Shown piece after piece: positions 24,494-33,442 of a DNA stretch of 60,030 nucleotides; position 1 is the first letter of the stretch; each line of letters starts with the position of its first letter. A model generated the notes under the pieces. It was not told the DNA's origin. It searched no databases and saw only the letters and a list, made by a program, of their open reading frames with translations. Source of the DNA: Azospirillum griseum (GTDB lineage: Bacteria; Pseudomonadota; Alphaproteobacteria; Azospirillales; Azospirillaceae); the NCBI RefSeq assembly GCF_003966125.1, contig NZ_RXMA01000017.1, positions 1 through 60,030 on the forward strand. The letters run 5' to 3'. Made by a program: the position numbers and the translations under genes.

Positions 24494-26833
24494 GTGGCGG
24501 TGTGGACGGGCTGGTTCTGGAGCAAGGCGGCGCGGCGGCGCGCGGCGGCGGAGGCGGACGCCCAGCGCGCCGCGCTCGACCGTCTGACGGAGGACCGCGA
24601 CCGGCTGGCGGCGTGGCTGGACAGCGCGCCGTGGCCCTGGTGCGCCTGGGACGCGGCGGGGGTGGGGACGCTCTCCGCCGAGGCGGTCGCGCTGCTGGGA
24701 ATCGACCATCCCGACGCGCTTGTCCGCAGCGTCGGGGATCCGGAGTTGGCCGGGGCGCTGGCCGCGCTGAGGCGGGACGGGATCCCCTTCCGCCGCGTGG
24801 TCCCGATGGCCGATGGCCGGACCCTGGCCCTGACCGGACGGCGCGGCGGCGCGGGGGCGGCGCGCTGCGATGTGGTGTGGATCGAGGATGTGAGCGCCCT
24901 GACCGCCGCCACCGCCGCCGCGCAGGCTGAGGAGATCGCCCGCCGCACCGCCGAGGCCACGCTGGCGGACGCCCGCGCCGCGCTCGACACGTTGCCGATT
25001 CCCGTCTGGATGCGCGATGGCGCTCTCGCTTTGTGCTGGTGCAACCGCGCTTACGCGCGCGCGGTCGACGCCGATCCGGCGACCGTGCTGGAACGCCAGA
25101 TCGAGTTGGTTCCGGGCGGTGGTCGGACGCTGGCGGCGCGGGCGCGGGCGGGCGGCTTCGCGCAATCGGAGCGGACTCCGCTGGTCATCGGCACCGAACG
25201 CCGCATCCTCGACATCACCGAAGCTCCACTGGCGGCGGTGACGGTGGCGGGCGGGGCGCGGCTTCTCGGTCACGCGCTCGACCGGACCGCGTTGGAGGAG
25301 GCGCGGGCGGACCTCGACCGCCATCTGGCTGCGCACGCCGAGGTGCTGGAACGGCTGGGCAGCGCCATCGCCATTTTCGGGGCCGACACCCGTCTGAAAT
25401 TCTTCAACCAGGCCTACGCCCGTCTGTGGAACCTGGATGAGGTGTGGTTGCGTGGCGAACCGACCAACGCCGAACTGCTGGAGGAGCTGCGCAGCCGCCG
25501 CCGCCTGCCGGAATACGCCGATTACCAGACCTTCAAGCGCGAACGGCTGACCCGCTACACCCACCTGATGGAACCGGTGGAGGAACTGCTGCATCTGCCC
25601 GACGGAACCACCCTGCGCCACATGGCGGCCCCGCACCCGCTGGGCGGCCTGATCACCATCCTGGAGGACGTCACCAACACGCTGGCGCTCCAATCCTCCT
25701 ACAACACGTTGATGGCGGTGCAGCGGGAGACGTTGGACAATCTGGCCGAGGGCATCGTCGTGTTCGGTGGCGACGGTCGCCTGAAGCTGTTCAACCCGGC
25801 GTTCGCCCGGCTGTGGGAACTGCGCGACGAGGATTTGCAGGGGGAACCGCACATCACCGACGTGATCGAGTGGATGCGCCCGCTGCTGCACGCCACCCCC
25901 GCCGCGCTCGGCACCGAAGAGGAGGCGGTGGATGCCGAATCGGCGGATGCGGCCCGCGAAGCCGATTGGGAGGCCCTGAAGGACGAGATGATCGGCGCGA
26001 CGCTGGAACGCGCCGTCCGCTCGGGCCGGGCGGAGCGCAGCGACGGGTCGGTCGTCGAATTCTCCACCCTGCCGCTGCCCGACGGCGCGGTGCTGAACAG
26101 CTATCTGGACGTCACCGACGGCGCGCGGCTGGAACAGGCGCTGCGGGCGTCCAACGCCGCGCTGGAGGCCGCCGACCAGTTGAAGGGGGAATTTGTCGCC
26201 AGCGTGTCCCACCATCTGCGCACGCCGCTGACCGGCATCGTCGGGCTGGCGGAGAGCCTGGCCGCGCCCGCGTCCGGCGGGTTGAGCGCGGCGCAGGCCG
26301 CCTGCGTCCAGGGCGTGCTGGACACCGCCAAGCGGGCGCTGGACCTGATCGGCGACACCGCCGGGCTGACCAGCCTGGGGGTGGGCGTCACCACGCTGGA
26401 GCGCGGCACGGTCGACCTTGCCGAACTGCTGGACGGGGTGGCCGGGTTGACGCGGGAATGGGCACGCCGCGCCGGTCTGCGGCTGGAATTGCACGCCCCG
26501 GCCCGGCTGGGCAGCGTCGAGGGCGACGGCAAGCGGTTGAAACAGGCGCTGTTCACCCTGGTGGTCGCCGCCATCCGCCACCCGCCGCCCGACCGCCGCA
26601 TCCGCCTGTCCGGGCAGCGCACCGAGGACCGGGTGATCCTGGCGGTCAGCGCCGCCGCCCGACCGCCGGGCGACGCCGCCCCGGCGGCGACGGTGGTGTC
26701 GGCGCTGTCGTTGGCCCGCAACGTCGCCGAACTGCATGGCGGGCGGTTGGAGCCGGGAAGCGGCGGCGGGCGCGGCGATCCGGTCCGCTGCGTTCTGCCG
26801 CTGCGCGCGCCGGTGAACGGGGTGCGCGGGTAG
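24494..26833 (+). CDS. PAS-domain histidine-kinase-like protein with decayed ATPase domain (DivL-like)
   Basis: A 779-aa protein: N-terminal anchor (VAVWTGWFWSK), several PAS domains (clear ones near residues 285-400 and 405-560: ERLGSAIAIFGADTRLKFFNQAYARLW and DNLAEGIVVFGGDGRLKLFNPAFARLW) and a HisKA helix with an intact H-box (FVASVSHHLRTPLTGIVGLAES). The C-terminal HATPase region has no N-box Asn (LVVAAIRHPPPDRRI), no DxGxG and only a weak G2 segment, so ATP binding is doubtful. It resembles DivL-type regulators. GTG 24494 follows GGGGGAT; GTG 24428 overlaps the upstream stop and is an alternative. Confidence 0.8.
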   Translation: MAVWTGWFWSKAARRRAAAEADAQRAALDRLTEDRDRLAAWLDSAPWPWCAWDAAGVGTLSAEAVALLGIDHPDALVRSVGDPELAGALAALRRDGIPFRRVVPMADGRTLALTGRRGGAGAARCDVVWIEDVSALTAATAAAQAEEIARRTAEATLADARAALDTLPIPVWMRDGALALCWCNRAYARAVDADPATVLERQIELVPGGGRTLAARARAGGFAQSERTPLVIGTERRILDITEAPLAAVTVAGGARLLGHALDRTALEEARADLDRHLAAHAEVLERLGSAIAIFGADTRLKFFNQAYARLWNLDEVWLRGEPTNAELLEELRSRRRLPEYADYQTFKRERLTRYTHLMEPVEELLHLPDGTTLRHMAAPHPLGGLITILEDVTNTLALQSSYNTLMAVQRETLDNLAEGIVVFGGDGRLKLFNPAFARLWELRDEDLQGEPHITDVIEWMRPLLHATPAALGTEEEAVDAESADAAREADWEALKDEMIGATLERAVRSGRAERSDGSVVEFSTLPLPDGAVLNSYLDVTDGARLEQALRASNAALEAADQLKGEFVASVSHHLRTPLTGIVGLAESLAAPASGGLSAAQAACVQGVLDTAKRALDLIGDTAGLTSLGVGVTTLERGTVDLAELLDGVAGLTREWARRAGLRLELHAPARLGSVEGDGKRLKQALFTLVVAAIRHPPPDRRIRLSGQRTEDRVILAVSAAARPPGDAAPAATVVSALSLARNVAELHGGRLEPGSGGGRGDPVRCVLPLRAPVNGVRG

Positions 26834-26863
26834 GCGGGGAAGGCGGCGCGAGGGCGGGAGCGG

Positions 26864-28342
26864 TCAGCGCGGCAGCGTCACCGTCACCCGCAAACCGCCC
26901 TCCGCCCGGTTGTCCAGCGCGATGTCGCCGCCATGGCCGCGAATGATGGTGCGGGCGGTGGACAGGCCCAGTCCCACCCCGCCGGTGTCGCGGGAGCGGG
27001 AGCGTTCCAGCCGGTAGAAGGGGGCGAAGACCTTTTCGAACTCCTCCGCCGGGATGCCGGGGCCGTCGTCGTCGATGATGATGCGGGCCTGTCCATCCTC
27101 CATCGCCAGCCGGACGACGAAGCCGCCGCCATAGGCGATGGCGTTGTCCATCAGGTTGGCGAAGGCGCGGCGCAGCGCCACCGGGCGGCCTTCGGCCACC
27201 GCGTGGGCCGGGCCGTCGTAACGGGCGTCGTGCCCGGAATCGACGCGGTCGTCGCACAGGCTTTGCAGCAGATCGGCCAGATCGAGCCGCCCGCGCGGCT
27301 CGCGCTTGGCGTCGTCGCGGGCAAAGGCCATGGTGGCGGCGATCATCGCCTCCATCTCGTCCAGGTCGGCCAGCATCCGGCGTTGCATCTCCGGGTCGTC
27401 CACCAGCTCGGCGCGCAGGCGCAGGCGGGTCAGCGGCGTGCGCAGATCGTGGCTGATGGCGGCCAGCATCTGGGTGCGGTCGGCGACGAAGCGGGCCAGC
27501 CGCCCCTGCATCCGGTTGAAGGCGCGGGTGGCGGCGCGCAGCTCGCGCGGGCCGGTTTCGGGCAGCGGTTCGGCCTCGTCCCCCACGCCCAGCCGTTCGG
27601 CGGCGCTGGCAAAGCCGGCCAGCGGCGCGGTGAAGCGGCGGGCGGCCAGCAGCGACAGCGCCAGGATGACCGCGACCACCCCGCCCATCCACAGGGCAAA
27701 GCGCAGCAGCCGGAACGGCCCGTCGAGCGGATCCCCGCCGGAGAAGCTCAACCACGAGCCATCGGCCAATTGCACCGACAGCCGCACATGCGGCCCCCAA
27801 CGCCGGTCATCGCCGTCGCCGCCGGGAAAGGGCGGCGGGGCCAGCGGCGGGCGGCGCAGGTCGGGCGGCAACCCGCCCGGCGGGCCACCGGGGGGGCCGC
27901 CATCCGGCGGGCCGCGCCGCTCCACCTCAACCACAATCGCGCGGGCGGGCGGGCCGAGCGACTCGCGCAAATGCCGCCGCAACCCCTCCCACCGTCCGCC
28001 GCCCACCTCCTGGCGGCTCGACGGGCGGTCGCGCCGCCACTCCACCCGCAACACCGGGTCGTCCAGCGCCCCGATCAAACGGTCGCGGTCGGCCAGCGGG
28101 GTGCTTTCCACCAGTTGGACGATGGCGGTGACGCGCTGAACCAGCACGCCCGGCCCGTGGATCGGCGGCCCTTCGCTGCGGTCGGTCAGATAGATCAGCG
28201 CGCTGACCGCCTGGGTCAGCAGCAGCGCCAGCACCAGCGTCAGCGCCATGCGGGCGGCGATGCTGTCGGGGGCGGCCAGACGGCGCAGGCGCTTGCGGGT
28301 CGGCGTGGCCGGGGCGGAGGGGGACAGGCTGGGCGCGGCCAT
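26864..28342 (-). CDS. Two-component sensor histidine kinase
   Basis: A 492-aa EnvZ/CpxA-like kinase. TM1 (~31-50), a periplasmic domain of about 170 residues containing a Gly/Pro-rich stretch (GPPDGGPPGGPPGGLPPDLRRPPLAPPP), TM2 (~230-250), HAMP, HisKA (LAAISHDLRTPLTRLRLRAELV) and HATPase (N-box NLMDNAIAYG, IDDDGPGIP, GGVGLGLS). It is encoded 3 bp after its response regulator and would sense an envelope signal. The Gly/Pro stretch resembles the tail of the divergently encoded Spy-like protein in composition only. Confidence 0.93.
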   Translation of the reverse strand: MAAPSLSPSAPATPTRKRLRRLAAPDSIAARMALTLVLALLLTQAVSALIYLTDRSEGPPIHGPGVLVQRVTAIVQLVESTPLADRDRLIGALDDPVLRVEWRRDRPSSRQEVGGGRWEGLRRHLRESLGPPARAIVVEVERRGPPDGGPPGGPPGGLPPDLRRPPLAPPPFPGGDGDDRRWGPHVRLSVQLADGSWLSFSGGDPLDGPFRLLRFALWMGGVVAVILALSLLAARRFTAPLAGFASAAERLGVGDEAEPLPETGPRELRAATRAFNRMQGRLARFVADRTQMLAAISHDLRTPLTRLRLRAELVDDPEMQRRMLADLDEMEAMIAATMAFARDDAKREPRGRLDLADLLQSLCDDRVDSGHDARYDGPAHAVAEGRPVALRRAFANLMDNAIAYGGGFVVRLAMEDGQARIIIDDDGPGIPAEEFEKVFAPFYRLERSRSRDTGGVGLGLSTARTIIRGHGGDIALDNRAEGGLRVTVTLPR

Positions 28343-28345
28343 GGT

Positions 28346-29077
28346 TCACCGCCCCGCCGTGACGCTGGGGGTGAAGAGATAGCCGCCGCCGCGCACCGTC
28401 TTGATCAGGGTGGGTTCCGCCGGATCGGGTTCGATCTTGCGGCGCAGGCGGCTGACCTGGACATCGACCGACCGGTCGAACGGAACCGCCGAGCGGCCAC
28501 GCGCCAGATCGAGAAGCTGGTCGCGGTTCAGCACCCGCTGCGGGTGTTCGGCAAAGGCGACGAGCAGGTCGTATTCCCCGGCGGACAATTGCACCAGCAC
28601 GCCGTCGGCCGAGCGCAGCTCGCGCTTGGTCACGTCCAGCGACCAGCCTTCGAAGCACAGCACGGTTCCGGCGGACCCGCCCCCGGCCACCGGCGGCGCG
28701 GCGGCGCGGCGCAGCACCGCCTTGATCCGGGCCAGCAATTCGCGCGGGCTGAAGGGTTTGGCCAGATAATCGTCGGCCCCCATCTCCAGCCCGACGATGC
28801 GGTCGGTCTCCTCCCCCATCGCGGTCAGCATGATGACGGGGGTCTGCGCCGTGGCCGGGGCGGCGCGCAGGCGGCGGCACAGCGACAACCCATCCTCCCC
28901 CGGCATCATCAGGTCCAGGATGATGAGGTCGACGCGCGCGCCGTCCAGCGTGCGCAGCATCTCCGCCCCGTCCTTGACCCCGGTAACACGGAAGCCGTGC
29001 TTGGTCAGGAACTGGGCGACGAGGGTGCGGATTTCGCGGTCGTCATCGACGACCAGAAGATGGGGGATGCGTTCCAT
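28346..29077 (-). CDS. OmpR-family response regulator
   Basis: A 243-aa receiver plus winged-helix regulator: acidic residues DDDREI, phospho-acceptor in LIILDLMMPGEDG, Lys in DDYLAKPFSPREL, and a C-terminal Trans_reg_C domain (RVLNRDQLLDLARGRSAVPFDRSVDVQVSRLRRKIEPDPAEPTLIKTVRGGGYLF). It is the first gene of the regulator-kinase operon, transcribed away from the Spy-like gene; paired GTTAC sites in the shared promoter region are the probable binding sites. Confidence 0.95.
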   Translation of the reverse strand: MERIPHLLVVDDDREIRTLVAQFLTKHGFRVTGVKDGAEMLRTLDGARVDLIILDLMMPGEDGLSLCRRLRAAPATAQTPVIMLTAMGEETDRIVGLEMGADDYLAKPFSPRELLARIKAVLRRAAAPPVAGGGSAGTVLCFEGWSLDVTKRELRSADGVLVQLSAGEYDLLVAFAEHPQRVLNRDQLLDLARGRSAVPFDRSVDVQVSRLRRKIEPDPAEPTLIKTVRGGGYLFTPSVTAGR

Positions 29078-29122
29078 GCCGCCATGATCGGACGGGGCCG
29101 CGCGGGGGTGAAGGGGAAATGT

Positions 29123-29165
29123 GTAACGGACGGTTACGGGCCGACCGGCGGTTACACTCCGTTAC
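29123..29165. promoter_or_regulatory. CpxR-box-like paired GTTAC sites
   Basis: GTTAC-N5-GTTAC lies at 29151-29165, a direct repeat with the same spacing as the E. coli CpxR box (GTAAA-N5-GTAAA). A second pair, GTAAC-N5-GTTAC (inverted), lies at 29123-29137. Both are in the 235-bp region between the OmpR-type regulator (start 29077) and the Spy/CpxP-like gene (start 29313). Confidence 0.65.
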
Positions 29166-29312
29166 CAAATGACCGGTTTGCGGACACGCTGCGGCAACGT
29201 CGGGGGTGCAGTGTTGGGTCATCGGGAACGCAGCACCCCTGACGGCTTCCCTTCCCAACCGGGTCCCGCCGCCGTTCCCACCGCTGTTCAATCCTGTTCA
29301 GGAGTTTCCATC

Positions 29313-29864
29313 ATGAAACGCGCCCTTCTGACCTCCGCCGTGCTGATCGCGGGCCTTGGCCTGGCTCTGCCGGTCTTCGCCCAGCCCGATCGCGGTCCGG
29401 GCATGGGCGGTCCGGATCGTCACTTTGGCCGGATGTGCGAGGACCAGGACGCCCATCTGGCGGGCAAGCTGGCCTTCGCCGAAAAGAAGCTGCGGATCAC
29501 CGACCAGCAGCGCGCCGCCTGGACCAAATTCACCGACGCCGCCCGCGCCAGCCTGAAGCCGGTGCAGGATCTGTGCGCCAAGGTCAAGGACCAGCCGAAG
29601 GATCAGCCGGTGGCGTTGCCCCAGCGGCTGGAACGGATGGAAAGCATGATGCAGGCCCATCTGCAGCAGGTGCAGAGCGTCCGTCCGGCCCTGACCGATC
29701 TGTACGCCCAGTTGACGCCCGACCAGCAGAAGGCCGCCGATCATCTGCTGGCCCCCCATGGCGGTCCGGGCATGCGTGGCGGCCATGGCGGCCATGGCGG
29801 CCCCGGCATGGGGCCCGGCCCGCGCCCCGGCGGCCCTGGCGACAAGCCGGTGGACGCGAAATAA
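29313..29864 (+). CDS. Spy/CpxP family (LTXXQ) periplasmic protein
   Basis: A 183-aa exported protein: signal peptide MKRALLTSAVLIAGLGLALPVFA, a helical domain with two LTxxQ-type motifs (LRITDQQRAAW and LTPDQQKAAD) and a flexible Gly/His/Met/Pro tail (GGPGMRGGHGGHGGPGMGPG). Family members are ATP-independent periplasmic chaperones or CpxP-like feedback inhibitors of a sensor kinase; the tail could bind metal. AGGAG lies 9 nt before the ATG. Its divergence from a kinase/regulator pair implies control by that system. Confidence 0.85.
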   Translation: MKRALLTSAVLIAGLGLALPVFAQPDRGPGMGGPDRHFGRMCEDQDAHLAGKLAFAEKKLRITDQQRAAWTKFTDAARASLKPVQDLCAKVKDQPKDQPVALPQRLERMESMMQAHLQQVQSVRPALTDLYAQLTPDQQKAADHLLAPHGGPGMRGGHGGHGGPGMGPGPRPGGPGDKPVDAK

Positions 29865-29982
29865 CGCGCAGGAGAGCGATGGCCTCCTCCGTATCACCCT
29901 TCGCAACAGAGGAGAACCGACACACGCAGCCCTGTTGAGCGGCGGCTGATCCCCAGCCCCCCAAAAAGCCGCCGCCCAGACG

Positions 29983-30012
29983 CAGGCCGCCGGACCCCCA
30001 TCCGGCGGCCTG
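29983..30012 (+). terminator. Rho-independent terminator after the Spy-like gene
   Basis: A perfect 12-bp stem, CAGGCCGCCGGA (29983-29994) with TCCGGCGGCCTG (30001-30012), a 6-nt loop and a TCTGTTTT tail. Confidence 0.85.
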
Positions 30013-30033
30013 TCTGTTTTGAACCGGAGTCCG

Positions 30034-31158
30034 TCACCATTTTGGTGTTGGAAAGACGTCGTCATCGTCGTCGCTGAGGGGCGGCGGCGGTGGAAGCAGC
30101 GACAGGGATGCCGCTCGCAGCGGATGGGGCAGAGTGTTGAAGAATGCGTCATCCAGCGGGAATTGTGGAAGCTTTTCCAGCAAGAGGTCCCGCATCAGGT
30201 GGGCCTGAGTGACGTCGCGCTGCACTTTCACCGGATCCCGCAACGGACGCGTGGACAGCCATATTTTGTGAACCATCCAGATTCGGGGATCTGGCGCGGC
30301 GATTGGTGCTGGGTATCCATTCACGTCAACCACCAGGGCGTCGACGCGCGGTGCGTTGACCAGCCATTGCAAGCCTTCGATTGGGGATGGAACAAGGTCG
30401 CCATCGCCAAGTTGCGCTCCGGCTTCTTCCTTCCACGCCGGGTTTGGTTGTGGGCGTATCAAATCCAGCATGAAGCCGTTGCTGTTGGCCATCCGATACG
30501 GATTTCCGGGAAGGATTTCAAAGCTTGGGTCGATGCGCTTGACCAATCCGGCGACGGAGCGCTCCGCCTTGTCGGGGATCATGATCCGCAACCGACGGCG
30601 GGCGTCGATCAGCAAATCAATGTCTCCCGTGGCCAGCGCGTCGCCGGCAACGGTAACGGCGGCGAGGGCTTCATAGGCGAACAAAGCGTTCGTGCCCACG
30701 ATCCTGATGTGCCCAAGAATCTGCGTGTCATCAAGCTTGCGCAGGATTTGTGCAACAATGCGCGGAACACGACCAAGGCCGGACGCTTTCGCCAAGGCGG
30801 CTTGGACATCAAGAGCTTTTGTCTGTCCGGCCAACCGCTCCTTGATCTTTTTGCGCCCATCCAGGAACGACGCATAAATTGTTTCTGTTTGCGGGCTTCG
30901 GACGCCCAAACCCTTTTCTACGGAGCCGATTTTGCGGAACAGATAGTCGGTTCCGTTTTTCTCCCGCCATCGCATGGAGCCTGCATAGTGCCCGGATTGC
31001 GATTGAGAGAGGCGATACGCCTCATACACCTGACGAAGATCGACGAACAGTTTGCGCTGAATATCGGTTAATTCATTGAAATAAAACAATTTCCCACTCC
31101 ATACGCCAATTTTGGTGTGAGGAGTGGGAAATATAGAAATATCAACGGATTGGATCAA
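30034..31158 (-). CDS. Nucleotidyltransferase-fold protein (GSU2403-like)
   Basis: A 374-aa cytoplasmic protein of the nucleotidyltransferase superfamily. The active-site region is GTNALFAYEALAAVTV ... ATGDIDLLID, with the D-x-D pair, followed by FEILPGNPYRMANSNGFMLDLIRP. The GC content (about 55% by eye) and codon use are clearly lower than in neighbours, and the gene stands alone, both suggesting horizontal transfer. Related folds act as toxins (AbiEii/MNT) or tRNA modifiers, but no antitoxin partner is adjacent. The C-terminus is Pro/Asp-rich (LLPPPPPLSDDDDD). Confidence 0.72.
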   Translation of the reverse strand: MIQSVDISIFPTPHTKIGVWSGKLFYFNELTDIQRKLFVDLRQVYEAYRLSQSQSGHYAGSMRWREKNGTDYLFRKIGSVEKGLGVRSPQTETIYASFLDGRKKIKERLAGQTKALDVQAALAKASGLGRVPRIVAQILRKLDDTQILGHIRIVGTNALFAYEALAAVTVAGDALATGDIDLLIDARRRLRIMIPDKAERSVAGLVKRIDPSFEILPGNPYRMANSNGFMLDLIRPQPNPAWKEEAGAQLGDGDLVPSPIEGLQWLVNAPRVDALVVDVNGYPAPIAAPDPRIWMVHKIWLSTRPLRDPVKVQRDVTQAHLMRDLLLEKLPQFPLDDAFFNTLPHPLRAASLSLLPPPPPLSDDDDDVFPTPKW

Positions 31159-31189
31159 TAGCGCTTTGGGAGGCGGTACCGTCGCCGAT

Positions 31190-32209
31190 TCAGGCCCCCG
31201 GTACGCCCTTGGAGGTCGAGTATTCGAAATGCAGCGCTTCGCCCGGATGGACCATCGGGTGGATGGCGTGGGCGGCCTGGGCCGCTTCGGAGAAGCCGCA
31301 GAGGATCAGCTTCAGCTTGCCGGGGTAGGTGGCGATGTCGCCGATGGCGAAGATGCCGGGGGCGCTGGTGGCGCAGCCGGGCAGCGACACGGCGATGTGG
31401 CTGCGTTCCAGGTTCAGGCCCCAATCGGCGATGGGACCCAGATTCATCGACAGGCCGAAGAAGGCGAGCATGGCGTCGGCGGGAACCGCCTTTTCCTCGC
31501 CGTCCAGGGTGGCGACGCGCACGGCGGTCAATTGGCCGTCGGCCCCCTCCAACCCGGCGAGCTGGTAGGGCACCACCATCTCGATCTTGCCCTCGCGCGC
31601 CAGCGCGTCCAGCCGGGCCACGCTTTCCGGCGCGGCGCGGAACTTGGCGCGGCGGTGGACCAGCGACACCTTTTCGGCGACCTCCGACAGCGACAGCGCC
31701 CAATCGACCGCCGAATCGCCGCCCCCGGCGATGACCACGCGCTTTCCGGCGAAATCCTGGCGACGGCGAACCATGTAGAAGACCGAGGTGCCTTCAAAGC
31801 CCTCCAACCCGTCGAGCGGCGGGCGGTTGGGACCGAAGGCCCCGCAACCGGCGGCGATGATGACCGCCTTGGCGTCGATCTGAACGCCCTTGTTGGTTTC
31901 GACCAGCCAGCGGCCTTCGTCGGTGCGGGTCAGCTTTTCGACCTGCTGGCCCAGATGATAGGTGGGGGCGAAGGGGGCGGCCTGTTCGGCCAGCCGGTCG
32001 ATCAGCGCGGCGGCCTCGATCGCCGGGTGGGCGGGAATGTCGTAGATCGGCTTTTCCGGGTACAGCGCGGTGCACTGCCCGCCAACCATGTCGAGCGCGT
32101 CCACGACGTGGCAGCGCATTTTCAACATGCCGCATTCAAACACGGCGAACAGCCCGACGGGACCGGCGCCGACGATGACGACATCGGTGCGGTGGACACT
32201 CTGCGACAT
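31190..32209 (-). CDS. Ferredoxin/flavodoxin-NADP+ reductase, thioredoxin-reductase-like type
   Basis: A 339-aa FAD/NAD(P)H flavoprotein. The FAD motif is DVVIVGAGPVGLFAVFECGM, the NADPH motif VVIAGGGDSAVDWALSL, and the C-terminal FAD contact GIFAIGDIATYPGKLKLILCGFSEAAQAAHAI. The CxxC redox pair of true thioredoxin reductases is absent, and the C-terminal extension (HPGEALHFEYSTSKGVPG) is typical of TrxR-like FNRs. It supplies or withdraws electrons for ferredoxin. ATG 32209 has AAGGAAG upstream. The 272-bp gap to 32482 shows nothing clear. Confidence 0.92.
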   Translation of the reverse strand: MSQSVHRTDVVIVGAGPVGLFAVFECGMLKMRCHVVDALDMVGGQCTALYPEKPIYDIPAHPAIEAAALIDRLAEQAAPFAPTYHLGQQVEKLTRTDEGRWLVETNKGVQIDAKAVIIAAGCGAFGPNRPPLDGLEGFEGTSVFYMVRRRQDFAGKRVVIAGGGDSAVDWALSLSEVAEKVSLVHRRAKFRAAPESVARLDALAREGKIEMVVPYQLAGLEGADGQLTAVRVATLDGEEKAVPADAMLAFFGLSMNLGPIADWGLNLERSHIAVSLPGCATSAPGIFAIGDIATYPGKLKLILCGFSEAAQAAHAIHPMVHPGEALHFEYSTSKGVPGA

Positions 32210-32481
32210 GAAAGCCACTTCCTTGACATCGGATGGGGAACGACAAAGGTCATCCATTGTCCGATTTTCCGGCGCGGTCAACCCCAACCGACTCCGCAAG
32301 GCTGGCGCGCTTGGCTTGCGGGGCGGCGGGACCCTTCGGGGAACCCCCGATTGCGGAGAGTTGCGTGCTCTGACGCAATTGGTTGGTTGTGCGGAACCAC
32401 CGCTTTGCCGGACAATAATGGTCGCGGGGCGCGCGGGGCCGATGAGGCGACAAAAGCCCCCTGGTGGGCTGGAGGCCGTGG

Positions 32482-32910
32482 ATGAGGGAGCTTCGTTGTC
32501 TGGTCTTCACCGAGCAGGAGGTGGTCAAGGCGATCCTCGACCGTCGCCGCCGCGTGAACGAGCCGTTGCCGACCGGGACCGTGGACAAAGTGACCTATGA
32601 GGACGGCGACAACGTCGAAACCAAGCTGGCGATCACCCACGACGACGGCACCCGCGAAACCCTGACCCTGCCGGAGACGGAGGTGGCGGCGGCGCTCGTC
32701 GCTCATTGCATGAACCGGCGCATTCCCCTGCCGGTGGCGTCGGACAAGATGCTCTACATCATCAACGGGGCGCTGACCCTGATGATCACGATGAATTTCA
32801 ACAAATCGCCGCGTCTGGTGGTGACGCACGCCGCGACGGTGGAGGGGGCGGGCGGGTCCAGCGGGCCGGAATTGCGCCCGGCCCCCCGGCGGCGGCGGAT
32901 CGGCGGCTGA
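32482..32910 (+). CDS. Conserved hypothetical protein
   Basis: A 142-aa soluble protein, not recognised. An N-terminal helix (FTEQEVVKAILDRRRRVNEPLP) is followed by a beta-rich segment with alternating acidic residues and a hydrophobic C-terminal part (LYIINGALTLMITMNFN), then an Arg-rich tail. GGAGG lies 7 nt before ATG 32482. It is 52 bp upstream of tsaE on the same strand. Confidence 0.65.
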   Translation: MRELRCLVFTEQEVVKAILDRRRRVNEPLPTGTVDKVTYEDGDNVETKLAITHDDGTRETLTLPETEVAAALVAHCMNRRIPLPVASDKMLYIINGALTLMITMNFNKSPRLVVTHAATVEGAGGSSGPELRPAPRRRRIGG

Positions 32911-32962
32911 GGGCCGCGCTTGAGTGTTGCGGCGGGCGGGCGCTTCGCACAGTATCCGCCTC

Positions 32963-33442
32963 ATGCAGGACACCCCCTTCACCCATTCCCTGATCGTGCC
33001 GGACGAGGCGGCCACCGCGCGGTTGGCCGCAAGGTTGGGCGCGCGGCTGCGTCCGGGCGATCTGGTGGCGCTGCGCGGCGATCTGGGGGCCGGGAAGTCT
33101 GCCTTTTCCCGCGCCCTGATCCGCAGCGTGACGGTCCCCGACGCCGAAGTGCCGTCGCCCACCTTCACCCTGGTACAGACCTACGACACCGACATCGGGC
33201 CGCTCTGGCATTTCGACCTCTACCGCCTGTCCGACGCCGACGAGGTGATCGAGCTGGGGTGGGACGACTCGCGGGCCGAGGCGGTGGCGCTGGTGGAATG
33301 GCCGGATCGGCTGGGACCGCTGCTGCCCGCCGACCGGGTCGAACTGGCCCTGACCATCGTCGGACCGACCGAACGTCGGGCGGAACTGACCGGTTTTGGC
33401 GCGCTGGCCGCAAGGCTGGCCGCCGCCGACTGGACGCTGTGA
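32963..33442 (+). CDS. tsaE: tRNA threonylcarbamoyladenosine biosynthesis ATPase TsaE
   Basis: A 159-aa P-loop ATPase that regenerates the TsaB-TsaD complex in t6A synthesis. Walker A is LRGDLGAGKSAFSRALI; PSPTFTLVQTY and WHFDLYRLSD are diagnostic. Its stop overlaps the start of amgK by one base (TGATG). The order tsaE-amgK-murU-addB is typical of alphaproteobacteria. Confidence 0.95.
   Translation: MQDTPFTHSLIVPDEAATARLAARLGARLRPGDLVALRGDLGAGKSAFSRALIRSVTVPDAEVPSPTFTLVQTYDTDIGPLWHFDLYRLSDADEVIELGWDDSRAEAVALVEWPDRLGPLLPADRVELALTIVGPTERRAELTGFGALAARLAAADWTL

Noticed and set aside
29298..30152. 284-residue minus-strand frame opposite the Spy-like gene
   Set aside because: It runs through the rho-independent terminator and is antisense to a gene with a clear signal peptide and LTxxQ motifs.
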